Below are positions 32,919 to 43,006 of a stretch of DNA of 64,000 bases, piece after piece (within the stretch, counting starts at the first letter, position 1; every line of letters starts with the position of its first letter). This DNA is from Candidatus Aalborgicola defluviihabitans (GTDB lineage: Bacteria > Pseudomonadota > Gammaproteobacteria > Burkholderiales > Burkholderiaceae_C): contig JADIXX010000003.1 in the NCBI GenBank assembly GCA_016705575.1, forward strand, positions 124,001 to 188,000, read 5' to 3'. A model generated the notes under the pieces. It saw nothing but the letters and a program-made list of their open reading frames with translations. It was not told the DNA's origin and did not search any database. A program made the translations under genes and the position numbers.

Positions 32919-34193
32919 GGTGGGTGTCGTGGCGGGCTATATCCAGCAGGTGATTGACATCGGCGGCGTGATTGCGGCAGTTGCTTTCGTGCCAGCGCTT
33001 GATCAGCCACATGAACCCCGCCACCACCATGCCAAACACGGTAATGGCACCAAAATCGATAACCCCATGCCAGTGGACAGGCTGTAGAAGGCGCCCAGGG
33101 CCAGAGTGCAGGCCTGTTCATTGAAGTTCTGCACGGCAATGGATCGGCCGGACCCCATCAGGTTGTGGCCACGGTGCTGTAGCAGGGCATTCATGGGCAC
33201 CACCAGGAATCCGCCGAGACCGCCCAGCAGCACCAGGAATGGCGCCGCGACCCAGACGTTGGTTATCACGTTCAACAAAAGGATTAGTACCCCCATGGCA
33301 ATGCCCAATGGCAGCACATGGGTGGCCTGATCCAGACGCATGCGCATCGATGCTGCCACGGCGCCTGCGGCCGTGCCGATGGCGACCACACCCACCAGCG
33401 CCGAGGCCTGTGTCACGCTGTAGCCCAGCGCGATGGAAGCCCATCCCAGCACAATGTATTTGAGGTTGCTGCTGACACCCCAAAACAACGTGGTGGTGGA
33501 CAACGATATTTGGCCCAGTCGGTCGCGCCACAAACGCATATTGCAGTGCCAGAAATCGGGAAGCAGAGAGATGAGGTGCTTTGGCAGGGGGCGCATGGGG
33601 ACGCCAGTGAGCGGGATACGCAGATTGAACCAGGCCGCCAGAAGGTAGACAAAGATCAGCACGCTGATGGCCGCCTCGGATGGGCTATCGATGCCGGTGT
33701 CAATCAGCGGAAAGTCAAACGACAGCAGGTAGGTGGATGCGGCATGTCCCACCAACTGCCCGCCCAATAGAACACCCAGAATGATGGACGCGATGGTCAG
33801 TCCTTCAATCCAGCCATTGGCCTTGACCAGTTGCGAAGCCGGTAGCAGCTCGGTCAGGATGCCGTATTTGGCGGGTGAATAGGCCGCAGCACCCAGTCCG
33901 ACAATGGCGTAGGAGATCAGCGGATGGTTGCCAAACAGCATGATCAGGCAGCCAACGATCTTGATCCCGTTGCTATACAGCATGACCCGGCCTTTGGGCA
34001 GCGCATCGGCCACGGCACCCACAAAGGGCGCAAGGACCACATAAAACAGGGCAAACATGGGAATCAGTGCGGCCTGCTGCCATTCGTCGGATCCACTGCT
34101 GCGCAACAACTGCACGGCCGCGACGAACAAGGCGTTGTCTGCCAGCGAGCTGAAAAACTGCGCCGACATGATGGTATAGAAGCCGCGTTTCAT
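32908..34193 (-). CDS. lplT: Lysophospholipid transporter LplT, with C-terminal frameshift
   Basis: This MFS protein opens with MKRGFYTIMSAQFFSSLADNALF, and GLGAAAYSPAKYGIL and SGRSIAVQNFNEQACTLALG are LplT hallmarks. LplT flips lysophospholipids inward for re-acylation. After YSLSTGMGLS the open frame runs into a short unrelated tail and stops at 33003. In the -1 neighbouring frame the expected sequence continues as FGAITVFGMVVAGFMWLIKRW and stops at 32908. One extra T in the four-base run at 33052-33055 would restore GLSIFGAIT. It is either a genuine one-base deletion or a homopolymer sequencing error. The upstream 380 residues are intact. Confidence 0.88.
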
Positions 34194-34315
34194 GCGTGGG
34201 GGTTGCGCGCGCCGGCGTGGCCGGTGCGAAATAATGTGTGAGTCTCCAAACGAGTTGCGGTTATAGCATGCCGGGCAGTGTCAAAATCTCCCCAGACCCA
34301 AGCCGAGTAATTGCC

Positions 34316-35440
34316 ATGCCCCGTCCGATTCTTGCCACCATCCACCCGGCCGCCTTTCGCCACAACCTGGAGCGGGTTCGCCGTGCTGCGCCCGACGCCC
34401 GTGTCTGGGCCGTGGTCAAAGCCAATGCCTATGGCCATGGTATAGAACGCGTGTTCGATGGCATGCGCAGCGCCGATGGTTTCGCCCTGTTGGACCTGGC
34501 CGAGGCCCAGCGTGTCCGTGATCTGGGCTGGCGCGGCCCCATTCTTTTGCTGGAAGGGGTGTTTGAACAGCGCGACCTGGAATTGTGTTCCCGCCTGGAC
34601 CTGTGGCACACCGTGCACTGCAACGAGCAGATTGACATGTTGGCCACGCACAAGACCAATGTCCCACAGCGCGTATTCCTCAAAATGAATGTGGGTATGA
34701 ACCGCCTGGGCTTCATGCCCGAGCGCTACCGCGCGGCCTGGACCCGCCTCAATGCATTGCCCCAAGTGGACGAAATCTCCCTGATGTGCCACTTCAGTGA
34801 TGCCGATGGCCCGCGCGGCGTGGCACAGCAAATGGCAGTCTTTGCCGCCGCCAGCCGGGATCTGCCTGGCGAGCGGTCCTTGAGCAACAGCGCCGCGATT
34901 CTTCGGCACACGGTCGATCCGGCGCAGGCAGCACTGCACCCCGAGGCCTTGGTGGTGTCGGACTGGGTACGCCCGGGCATCGTGCTGTATGGCAGCGCGC
35001 CGGACTATCCCGAGCACAGCGCAGCCGATTGGGCGTTGCAACCCACGATGACACTTGCTGCAAAAATCATAGCTACTCAGGCATTGGATACGAGGGCTAG
35101 CGTCGGATATGGCTCAAGCTTTGTAGCTGACAAGCCAATGCGTATTGGCGTTGTGGCCTGTGGCTATGCCGATGGCTACCCGCGCATTTGCCCAACTGGC
35201 ACGCCAGTGCTGGTGGACGGCGTGCCCACGCGCACCGTGGGACGGGTCAGCATGGACATGATTACGGTGGACCTGACACCTGTCCCCCAGGCCGGCGTGG
35301 GCAGCACCGCCACGCTGTGGGGGCGCGCCGCCAATGGCACCGTGCTGCCGATCGACGATGTGGCGGTCTGTGCCCAGACCGTGGGCTACGAGTTGATGTG
35401 TGGCCTGGCGCTGCGGGTACCGGTGGAGGTGGCCGCGTGA
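34316..35440 (+). CDS. alr: Alanine racemase
   Basis: This 374-residue PLP enzyme makes D-alanine for peptidoglycan. AVVKANAYGHG holds the PLP lysine, FLKMNVGMNRLGF and RPGIVLYGSAP are conserved, and GRVSMDMITVDL follows the catalytic Tyr region (ACGYADGYPR). ATG 34316 (MPRPILATIHPAAFRHN) fits the family start; the upstream extension is not expected. Residues 248-263 (AAKIIATQALDTRASV) are encoded by a repeat copy at 35057-35105, yet the length here matches E. coli alanine racemase by my alignment from memory. Confidence 0.95.
   Translation: MPRPILATIHPAAFRHNLERVRRAAPDARVWAVVKANAYGHGIERVFDGMRSADGFALLDLAEAQRVRDLGWRGPILLLEGVFEQRDLELCSRLDLWHTVHCNEQIDMLATHKTNVPQRVFLKMNVGMNRLGFMPERYRAAWTRLNALPQVDEISLMCHFSDADGPRGVAQQMAVFAAASRDLPGERSLSNSAAILRHTVDPAQAALHPEALVVSDWVRPGIVLYGSAPDYPEHSAADWALQPTMTLAAKIIATQALDTRASVGYGSSFVADKPMRIGVVACGYADGYPRICPTGTPVLVDGVPTRTVGRVSMDMITVDLTPVPQAGVGSTATLWGRAANGTVLPIDDVAVCAQTVGYELMCGLALRVPVEVAA
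35057..35105 (+). repeat. Dispersed GAGGGCTAG repeat, copy 4, inside alr
   Basis: GCTGCAAAAATCATAGCTAC starts at 35057, and GAGGGCTAG starts at 35092, exactly 35 bases on, as in the other copies. The tail after the core is not conserved. It is read in frame within alr and produces no visible length change. Confidence 0.65.
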
Positions 35441-35487
35441 AGTGGTGCCTGGATAAGGTCCGTAAGGTGCGGGAAAAAATCAAACAT

Positions 35488-35503
35488 CTGTAATTTTGTA
35501 CAG
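35488..35503. promoter_or_regulatory. LexA-type (SOS) box candidate upstream of radA
   Basis: CTGTAATTTTGTACAG is an exact CTGT-N8-ACAG. It lies 12 bases before the radA start codon, where a bound repressor would block transcription or early elongation. radA is a repair gene, which makes SOS control plausible. Confidence 0.6.
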
Positions 35504-35515
35504 TATTATGGTGGT

Positions 35516-36907
<1,392 letters not shown>

Positions 36908-36997
36908 GAGCGCCTCGATGGTCCTGGGTGTGCGCCATGCGCAGCGGCGGTCGTAAAATCAGCGGTTTCTAAGACCACGATTCCAAGGAAACACGCC

Positions 36998-37948
36998 ATG
37001 AGCCCATTACCACCCTCAATGTCCGACCGCGATGGAAAAATATGGATGGATGGCCAGATGGTCGATTGGCGCGATGCCAAGATCCATGTCCTGAGCCACA
37101 CCCTGCATTACGGTTGCGGCGCTTTTGAAGGTGTGCGGGCCTACAACACAGTTAACGGCACGGCCATTTTTCGTCTGGAAGAGCACACTGATCGTTTGTT
37201 CAACAGCGCCAAAATTTTGCGCATGGCCATTCCCTTTACCAAAGATCAGGTCAACGAGGCGCAAAAGGCCGTGGTGCGCGAAAACAAGCTGGAGAGCTGC
37301 TACCTGCGCCCCCTTACCTGGATTGGCGACAAGAAGCTGGGCGTCTCGCCCAAAGGCAATACCATCCACCTGATGGTCGCCGCCTGGCCCTGGGGCGCCT
37401 ACCTGGGTGAAGAAGGAATGCAGCGCGGCATCCGCGTCAAGATTTCCAGCTACACCCGCCACCACGTCAACATCACCATGACCCAGGCCAAGGCGGTCAG
37501 CAACTACACCAATTCCATTCTGGCCAACATGGAAGCCACTGATGATGGCTACGACGAGGCCATGCTTCTGGACGCCAATGGCTTTGTCAGCGAAGGCGCT
37601 GGTGAGAACCTGTTCGTCGTCAAGGACGGGGTGGTGTACACCCCCGACTTGTCGGCCGGTGCCTTGAACGGCATCACCCGCAACACCGTGTTCCACATCT
37701 GCAAAGACCTGGGGCTGGAAGTGGTGCAAAAGCGTATCACCCGTGACGAGGTTTACATTTCCGACGAAGCCTTCTTCACCGGCACCGCTGCCGAAGTGAC
37801 ACCCATCCGTGAACTTGACCGCATCGAGTTGGGTAAAGACGACTATGTAGGTTCGCGCGGCCCCATCACCGAAAAAATCCAAAGCGCGTTCTTTGACATC
37901 GTCAATGGCCGCAATCCCAAATATGCCCACTGGCTCACCAAAGTCTGA
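36998..37948 (+). CDS. ilvE: Branched-chain amino acid aminotransferase
   Basis: This 316-residue fold-type IV PLP enzyme transfers amino groups between glutamate and the leucine, isoleucine and valine keto acids. HVLSHTLHYGCGAFEGVRAYN is the canonical opening. The PLP lysine lies in TQAKAVSNYTNSILANMEA, and EGAGENLFVVKDG and LNGITRNTVFHI are conserved. CCAAGGAAA precedes the ATG. It is followed after four bases by the zinc-finger gene. Confidence 0.95.
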   Translation: MSPLPPSMSDRDGKIWMDGQMVDWRDAKIHVLSHTLHYGCGAFEGVRAYNTVNGTAIFRLEEHTDRLFNSAKILRMAIPFTKDQVNEAQKAVVRENKLESCYLRPLTWIGDKKLGVSPKGNTIHLMVAAWPWGAYLGEEGMQRGIRVKISSYTRHHVNITMTQAKAVSNYTNSILANMEATDDGYDEAMLLDANGFVSEGAGENLFVVKDGVVYTPDLSAGALNGITRNTVFHICKDLGLEVVQKRITRDEVYISDEAFFTGTAAEVTPIRELDRIELGKDDYVGSRGPITEKIQSAFFDIVNGRNPKYAHWLTKV

Positions 37949-37952
37949 CACC

Positions 37953-38159
37953 ATGACCATCGCAACGATTGAACTGCTCGTAAAAGACCTTACCGACGAA
38001 GGCGGCGTGTTTTGCCCGAACCCCTTGGCCAAAATGGAAACCTGGAACACCCACCCCAAGGTGTACCTGGATGTGGGCCAAACCGGCGAGGCCAAGTGCC
38101 CTTACTGCGGCACGGAGTACCGACTCAAGGCGGGCGAGCATTTCGACGGTGGTCATTAA
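37953..38159 (+). CDS. CHCC-type zinc-finger domain protein (68 aa)
   Basis: The small protein has one Cys (VFCPNP) and a CPYCGTEY knuckle with a following His in AGEHFDGGH, matching the zinc-finger CHCC domain related to the NDUFS6 accessory subunit of complex I. Bacterial copies are short, and their role is unclear. Its tight coupling with ilvE and waaF is commonly seen in Burkholderiales. ATG 37953 is used; the longer frame overlaps ilvE. Confidence 0.82.
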   Translation: MTIATIELLVKDLTDEGGVFCPNPLAKMETWNTHPKVYLDVGQTGEAKCPYCGTEYRLKAGEHFDGGH

Positions 38160-38183
38160 CCACCCGCACGACGCAATAATCCC

Positions 38184-39185
38184 ATGACCCGCGCCCTGGT
38201 GATTGCGCCACAGTGGATCGGGGACGCGGTGATGACCGAACCCCTGCTGCGGCGCCTCCACGCACGTGGCGAGGTAATCACCGTAGGCGCATTGCCCTGG
38301 GTGGCACCGGTTTACCGCGCCATGGCGCAGGTGGCCGAGGTGGTGGAGTTGCCGTTTGCCCACGGCGGGCTGCAATGGGCCGCACGGCGCAGCATGGCTG
38401 CAAAGATGCGGGGCCGCTTCGACGTGGCCTACGTTGGCCCCAATTCCCTCAAGAGTGCCCTGCTGCCCTGGTGGGCCGGTATTCCCAAACGCGTGGGCTA
38501 CCAGGGTGAGTCGCGCTACTGGGTGCTGAACCGGCGTCTACCCAACCCGCCACCTGGCGATCGGCCACCCATGGTGGCGTTCTATTCCGCGCTCAGCGGT
38601 GATTCTGGTGTGGAGCAAGATCGGCCTCAACTACAACTGGCCGCTGCCACGGTAGATGCCGCGCTGCACGAACTGCAACTGACGCGCCAGGGCTATTACG
38701 TATTTGCGCCGGGTGCCGAATTTGGCCCTGCCAAGCGCTGGCCGGCCAGCCACTTCGCGGTGCTGTCCGAGCAGTTGGCATTGCCAGTGGTGCTGCTCGG
38801 CTCTGCCAAAGAGTCGGCTTTGTGTGCCGAGATCGCCCACGCGGTCAATGCGATCCGACCTGGGCACTGTTTGAACTGGGCGGGGCGCACCTCGCTGGAC
38901 CAGGCGCTGGCCACGATTGCAGCAGCCAAGGCCATGGTCAGCAACGATTCCGGTTTGATGCACGTGGCGGCGGCCTTTGGCATTCCGCAGGTGGCTATTT
39001 TTGGGTCATCCAGCCCGCTCCACACGCCGCCTTTGAATACGTTGGCCCATGTGGTTTGGCTCAAGAAAGATCCGCTGTATCAGCCGCCGCTGGATTGCGC
39101 GCCCTGTTTTGCGCGCACGTGCCCGTTGGGGCACACCCGCTGCCTGGTCGATGTCCAGCCGGATGACGTGCTGCGGTATTTGTAA
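38184..39185 (+). CDS. waaF: Lipopolysaccharide heptosyltransferase II
   Basis: This 333-residue glycosyltransferase family 9 enzyme adds the second heptose to the LPS inner core. VIAPQWIGDAVMTEPLLRRL opens the N-terminal Rossmann domain and VFAPGAEFGPAKRWPASHFA binds the donor phosphate. AKAMVSNDSGLMHVAAAFG holds the conserved SNDSG, and CAPCFARTCPLGHTRCL is the usual C-terminal cysteine cluster. It acts at the cytoplasmic face of the inner membrane. A terminator follows immediately. Confidence 0.94.
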   Translation: MTRALVIAPQWIGDAVMTEPLLRRLHARGEVITVGALPWVAPVYRAMAQVAEVVELPFAHGGLQWAARRSMAAKMRGRFDVAYVGPNSLKSALLPWWAGIPKRVGYQGESRYWVLNRRLPNPPPGDRPPMVAFYSALSGDSGVEQDRPQLQLAAATVDAALHELQLTRQGYYVFAPGAEFGPAKRWPASHFAVLSEQLALPVVLLGSAKESALCAEIAHAVNAIRPGHCLNWAGRTSLDQALATIAAAKAMVSNDSGLMHVAAAFGIPQVAIFGSSSPLHTPPLNTLAHVVWLKKDPLYQPPLDCAPCFARTCPLGHTRCLVDVQPDDVLRYL

Positions 39186-39189
39186 CAAA

Positions 39190-39213
39190 AAAAAGCCACC
39201 CGAGGGTGGCTTT
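39190..39213. terminator. Rho-independent terminator after waaF (bidirectional type)
   Basis: AAAGCCACCC pairs with GGGTGGCTTT around GA. The A-rich lead and T-rich tail let it work from both directions: it ends the ilvE-waaF transcript and may also stop the histidine kinase transcript from the right. Confidence 0.9.
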
Positions 39214-39418
39214 GTAAAAGTCTCCCGAAAGAGACGTCGTTGGAACCGTTGTAAGCCAACCCGTTATTGCGGTTGGACTTCAATTCTTTTGTGTCTTGCA
39301 ACTGTGACAGCAGTTGGATGAACTGTAGAGGGTATGCACCCAATCCGGTATCCCCTGTTTGTGTGAGATTGAGGGGAAAATTGCAAAAAACCGACAACTT
39401 TTGACTAGTTGGTCAAAT
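39214..39418. other. Hairpin-rich non-coding stretch
   Basis: Beyond the terminator are GTCTC/GAGAC, CCAACC/GGTTGG and CAACTG/CAGTTG hairpins in succession between 39218 and 39335, with no open frame of note. It is the 3' flank of both waaF and the kinase gene. It could be the 3' untranslated region of the kinase transcript or a small RNA; neither is demonstrated. Confidence 0.3.
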
Positions 39419-40735
39419 TTATGAGGTGCTGGACGCGGTCGTTGGCAGACGGATCTCGAAACAGGCACCGCCGCCAATTTGGTTGCTGCATTGGACCGAG
39501 CCGCCGTGGCGCAGTGCAATTGACTTGACCAGCGACAGCCCCAAACCGACGCCACCATCGCGTTCCGAGGCGCCTGGCAGGCGGTAGAACGGCTCGAAAA
39601 TACGGTCCTGAAACGCTTCGGGTACGCCAGGACCTTGGTCGCAGACGCGGATGCATGCCATGCCTCCGTCCTTAACAAGCGTCAAAGTCGTCGCCTTGCC
39701 GTTGGCATGGCGGCGCGCATTCTCCAGCAGGTTGCGCACGGCGCGGCGCAGTAACTTGCTGACCCCCGGTACCGACAACTCACCACCCGTAACCTGCACG
39801 TCCAGCGTGGCATCAGTGCGGGCGCATTCTTCCGCTGTCAAGCCAATCAGGTCCACCGATTCCACCGTACCCAGATCGGCCTGGCGGGCATCGAGGCGGC
39901 TGGCCAGCAGAATCTCGTCAATCAACTGGTCCAGTTCGGCAATATTGCGGGCAATCTCGTCTTTGGCGCCGGCAGCGGTGACATCAGCGGGTGGGGCTAT
40001 GAACTCCAGTCCCATGCGAATGCGGGTCAACGGCGAGCGCAACTCGTGCGATGCATTGGCCAACAATGACTTTTGTGACGCCAGCAGCGCATCGCGTGCC
40101 TTGACCAGGGTTTCAATCTGTTGCGCGGCATGGTTGAAACGGGTGGCCAAAAAGCCGATTTCGTCGTCGCCGGTTACCGGCACGCGCACGCTGAGGTTTC
40201 CGTCACCCCACTGTTTCAGGCTGAGCTGCAGGACTTCAAGCCGGCGGGTCAGGCGCCGAATGATGGGGTAGGTAGCCAGCGCCACGGCCACACCGACAAG
40301 ACCCAGCGTCCAAAAAAAACCGAACGGCGCACTCCAGTTGGATTTGGGCGGTCGTGGCAGGTGGATGTGGATGGTTCGTCCGTCGAACATGCGTACATCA
40401 AACTCCGGGCCAGCTCCGTAGCGGCCCCGGCCTTCGCGCGGTGTTTCGTCCGGGCTGACGTCGGGGCGATCAGCCTCAGCTTCCGTCGTACTGTTGGGAG
40501 GTGGCGGCGGGCGGGGTGTATCGAGTCCGCGCGATGGTTTACCCCATTCCGGCATGCTGGGACCGCGTCCCAGGCGGGCCTGACCACGACCAATTACTTC
40601 TCCGGCCTGGTTGCGGGCCACCACCTCGCGCAATGGCGCGTCGGCTGCCATGCGCCAGGCCCAGCCCACCAGCAGGGTTAGCACGGCTACTGCCAGTACC
40701 ACGGCCAGCCAGATGCGGATATAGAGCCGGTTCAT
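39419..40735 (-). CDS. Sensor histidine kinase
   Basis: This 438-residue two-helix membrane kinase has helix 1 at residues 7-29 and a Pro-rich periplasmic region (70-130, with PRPPPPPNS). Helix 2 spans about 136-158 and is followed by a HAMP domain. The phosphoacceptor is H230 in LLANASHELRSPLTRIRMG. The ATPase part has NLLENARRHA, DQGPGVPEAFQDRIFEPFYRL and GGVGLGLSLVKSIA. The periplasmic part shows an RGRYGAGPEFDVRMFDGR segment like that of CpxA/RstB-type envelope sensors. It is 36 bases downstream of its response regulator in one operon. The signal is unknown. Confidence 0.93.
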   Translation of the reverse strand: MNRLYIRIWLAVVLAVAVLTLLVGWAWRMAADAPLREVVARNQAGEVIGRGQARLGRGPSMPEWGKPSRGLDTPRPPPPPNSTTEAEADRPDVSPDETPREGRGRYGAGPEFDVRMFDGRTIHIHLPRPPKSNWSAPFGFFWTLGLVGVAVALATYPIIRRLTRRLEVLQLSLKQWGDGNLSVRVPVTGDDEIGFLATRFNHAAQQIETLVKARDALLASQKSLLANASHELRSPLTRIRMGLEFIAPPADVTAAGAKDEIARNIAELDQLIDEILLASRLDARQADLGTVESVDLIGLTAEECARTDATLDVQVTGGELSVPGVSKLLRRAVRNLLENARRHANGKATTLTLVKDGGMACIRVCDQGPGVPEAFQDRIFEPFYRLPGASERDGGVGLGLSLVKSIALRHGGSVQCSNQIGGGACFEIRLPTTASSTS

Positions 40736-40771
40736 GGTGGGGGAGATGGTGGTGGGCCTGGAAGGAAAGGA

Positions 40772-41488
40772 CTAATCCTGTTGCCGTGCGAACACGTAGC
40801 CCACGCCGCGCACGGTCAGAATGCGCTTGGGAGTCTTGGGATCGGCCTCGATGGCCGCGCGGATGCGACCCATATGCACGTCAATAGAGCGGTCAAAGGC
40901 GTCCAGCTCACGGCCGCGCACGGCTTCCATGATCTGGTCGCGCGTCAGTACGCGCCCGGCGCGCTCGGCCAAGGCCACCAGCAGGTCGAACTGGTAGGAG
41001 GTCAAATCACAGGGCGCATCATTAATGCTGACGCTGCGTGCGTCCCGGTCAATTTCCAGCGCGCCAAAGCGCAGCTTCGTGGATTCAGCGGTGGGGCTTT
41101 CGCCACGGCGGCGCAATACGGCGCGGATGCGGGCCAGCAATTCACGCGGCTCGAACGGCTTGGGCAGGTAGTCGTCGGCACCAATTTCGAGACCGATGAT
41201 GCGATCCATGGCATCGCCCTTGGCGGTGAGCATTAGCACCGGCATCTGGGATAGGTGGCCGGGCAGTGCGCGAATGCGTCGGCACACTTCCAGACCATCG
41301 ATGTCGGGCAGCATCAGGTCCAGAATCACCAGATCGACGGGCTCGCCTTTGGCCGGATTGGTCAGTTGGGCCAGGCCGCCATGGCCATCACCGGCCACGC
41401 TCACCGTAAAACCAGACTGTTCCAAATACTGCCGCACCATGGCGGCAAGGCGCGCATCGTCCTCAATCATTAACAGGTGTTGACTCAT
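40772..41488 (-). CDS. OmpR-family response regulator
   Basis: The 238-residue protein has a receiver domain with acidic pocket E9/D10/D11 and phosphoacceptor D57 in LVILDLMLPDIDG, plus a conserved lysine in DYLPKPFEPRELLARI. The winged-helix output domain ends with DVHMGRIRAAIEADPKTPKRILTVRGVGYVF, the recognition segment of the OmpR/PhoB class. It is the first gene of the kinase operon. It probably controls envelope or stress genes; the regulon cannot be read here. Confidence 0.95.
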   Translation of the reverse strand: MSQHLLMIEDDARLAAMVRQYLEQSGFTVSVAGDGHGGLAQLTNPAKGEPVDLVILDLMLPDIDGLEVCRRIRALPGHLSQMPVLMLTAKGDAMDRIIGLEIGADDYLPKPFEPRELLARIRAVLRRRGESPTAESTKLRFGALEIDRDARSVSINDAPCDLTSYQFDLLVALAERAGRVLTRDQIMEAVRGRELDAFDRSIDVHMGRIRAAIEADPKTPKRILTVRGVGYVFARQQD

Positions 41489-41562
41489 GGTGTCAGTCTA
41501 GCGCCGTGCGCCTTCCGGCGTGTGAGTGCCGGCTGAAGTGTCCGTAAAGTTTGGTAAATCAC

Positions 41563-41630
41563 GCTATCAATATTGAAGTGACCTATGTATATTCCACGAG
41601 GACTAGGGGCCTATTTTGTCGTGAATAATG
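41563..41630 (+). repeat. Dispersed GAGGGCTAG repeat, copy 5
   Basis: GCTATCAATATTG starts at 41563 and the core, here GAGGACTAGGGGCC, starts at 41598, again 35 bases later. A TATTTTGTCGTGAATAAT tail follows. It lies between the response regulator promoter region and the ampG stop. It is the best-preserved tail in the window. Confidence 0.8.
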
Positions 41631-41642
41631 CCTGTAGACGAC

Positions 41643-42989
41643 TCAGACCTTGAGTCGCTGCATGCGCCAAAGCAGCAGCAATAGCAGCAAGGGTGGAATC
41701 GCTGTCAGCCCCGTGGCCACGAAAGCTGTGGCGTAGGCGCCCAAGAGCCCGTAGGTGGGGGTGAGTGTTTCAACCCCAATGCCCGAAAACCCTTTCAGAA
41801 ACTTGCCGAGCAAGGCGTAGGTTGAGGACAGCATGGCGTACTGCGTGGCGGTGTAGCCCAGGCTCGTCAGACTCGACATATAGGTCACAAGGGCCACACC
41901 GGCGAACGATTGGGCAAACGCGTCCAGGGTCATCACGGCGGCGAACATCTCGGTGCTGGGGTGGATGCTGAGCAGGGCAAATGCCGCTGTGCCAACGCCT
42001 TCCAGCACCAGCCCGGCGACCAGCGTCGGCAAAAACCCCACCCGCACGGCGCTAAGGCCCGCCGCAGCGATGCCGACAAATGTAGCAACCAGACCAAACG
42101 ACCCGCGTACCCAGGCGACAGTGTCTTTGGAGAGTCCGAGGTCGTGGTAATACGGGTTGTACATTGGCCCCATCACAAAGTCGGGCAGGCGGTACAGGGC
42201 CACCATCAGCAAGATGATGAGCCCGGCGCCCTTGTGCTTGGCGAAGAAATCGACAAACGGGCCGACGATGGCATCGCCAATGCCGCGCAAGGTCCATAGC
42301 GGAGGTTTTTGGTGCAGTACCACGTCAGCGCGGGTTGGCTCCGTGGCGAACAGGGTTGCCAATGTGCACAGCGCCATTAGCACTGCCATACCCACGTAGG
42401 ACATGGCCCACCCCACGCGTGCCGCCGCAGCGATGATTAAAGCGTCGGTAATCAGCAGGGCGATGCGGTATCCCAGTTGCGCCGCAGAGGTCATCAGCCC
42501 CACTTCGTCTTCATTGGATGCTGCCTCAATGCGCCAGGCGTCGATGGCAATGTCCTGCGTGGCCGAGGCAAAGGCTGTCAACAATGCAAAGGCGCCAATT
42601 GCCACCAGCCCGCCCGCCGTGCCGACGGCGGCCATGCCCAGCAAACCGAAAGTAACCAGAATCTGGCACAACAGCATCCAGCCGCGACGCCGACCCAAAC
42701 GCCCCAGCAGCGGTACGTCGATGCGGTCCACCAGTGGCGACCAATACACCTTGAAGGCGTACGCGAACCCCACCCAGGAGATGAACCCAATGGCGACAAG
42801 GCTCGTACCGTCGTCCCGCAACCAGTAGCCAAAGGTGTTGGCAGTTAACAGAAAGGGCAGGCCCGAGGAAAAACCCAACGCCAGCATGACCGCTACCTTG
42901 GGCTGCCGGAGCGCATTCAGCACTTTGAAGCGTGCAAACCATGATGGCTTGTCTGCCGAAGGAGGGGTGCTGTGCGTTGGTTGGGTCAT
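41643..42989 (-). CDS. ampG: AmpG-family muropeptide transporter (MFS)
   Basis: This 448-residue inner-membrane permease imports anhydro-muropeptides for cell-wall recycling. VMLALGFSSGLPFLLTANTFGYWLRDDG is the AmpG opening. FKVYWSPLVDRIDVPLLGRLGRRRGW and ASATQDIAIDAWRIE are strongly conserved in AmpG, and fourteen hydrophobic segments fit. The stop lies 12 bases from the end of a repeat copy. The gene is divergent from the M48 protease gene across a 17-base gap. Confidence 0.9.
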   Translation of the reverse strand: MTQPTHSTPPSADKPSWFARFKVLNALRQPKVAVMLALGFSSGLPFLLTANTFGYWLRDDGTSLVAIGFISWVGFAYAFKVYWSPLVDRIDVPLLGRLGRRRGWMLLCQILVTFGLLGMAAVGTAGGLVAIGAFALLTAFASATQDIAIDAWRIEAASNEDEVGLMTSAAQLGYRIALLITDALIIAAAARVGWAMSYVGMAVLMALCTLATLFATEPTRADVVLHQKPPLWTLRGIGDAIVGPFVDFFAKHKGAGLIILLMVALYRLPDFVMGPMYNPYYHDLGLSKDTVAWVRGSFGLVATFVGIAAAGLSAVRVGFLPTLVAGLVLEGVGTAAFALLSIHPSTEMFAAVMTLDAFAQSFAGVALVTYMSSLTSLGYTATQYAMLSSTYALLGKFLKGFSGIGVETLTPTYGLLGAYATAFVATGLTAIPPLLLLLLLWRMQRLKV

Positions 42990-43006
42990 GCGGGAATAAT
43001 AGCGTT

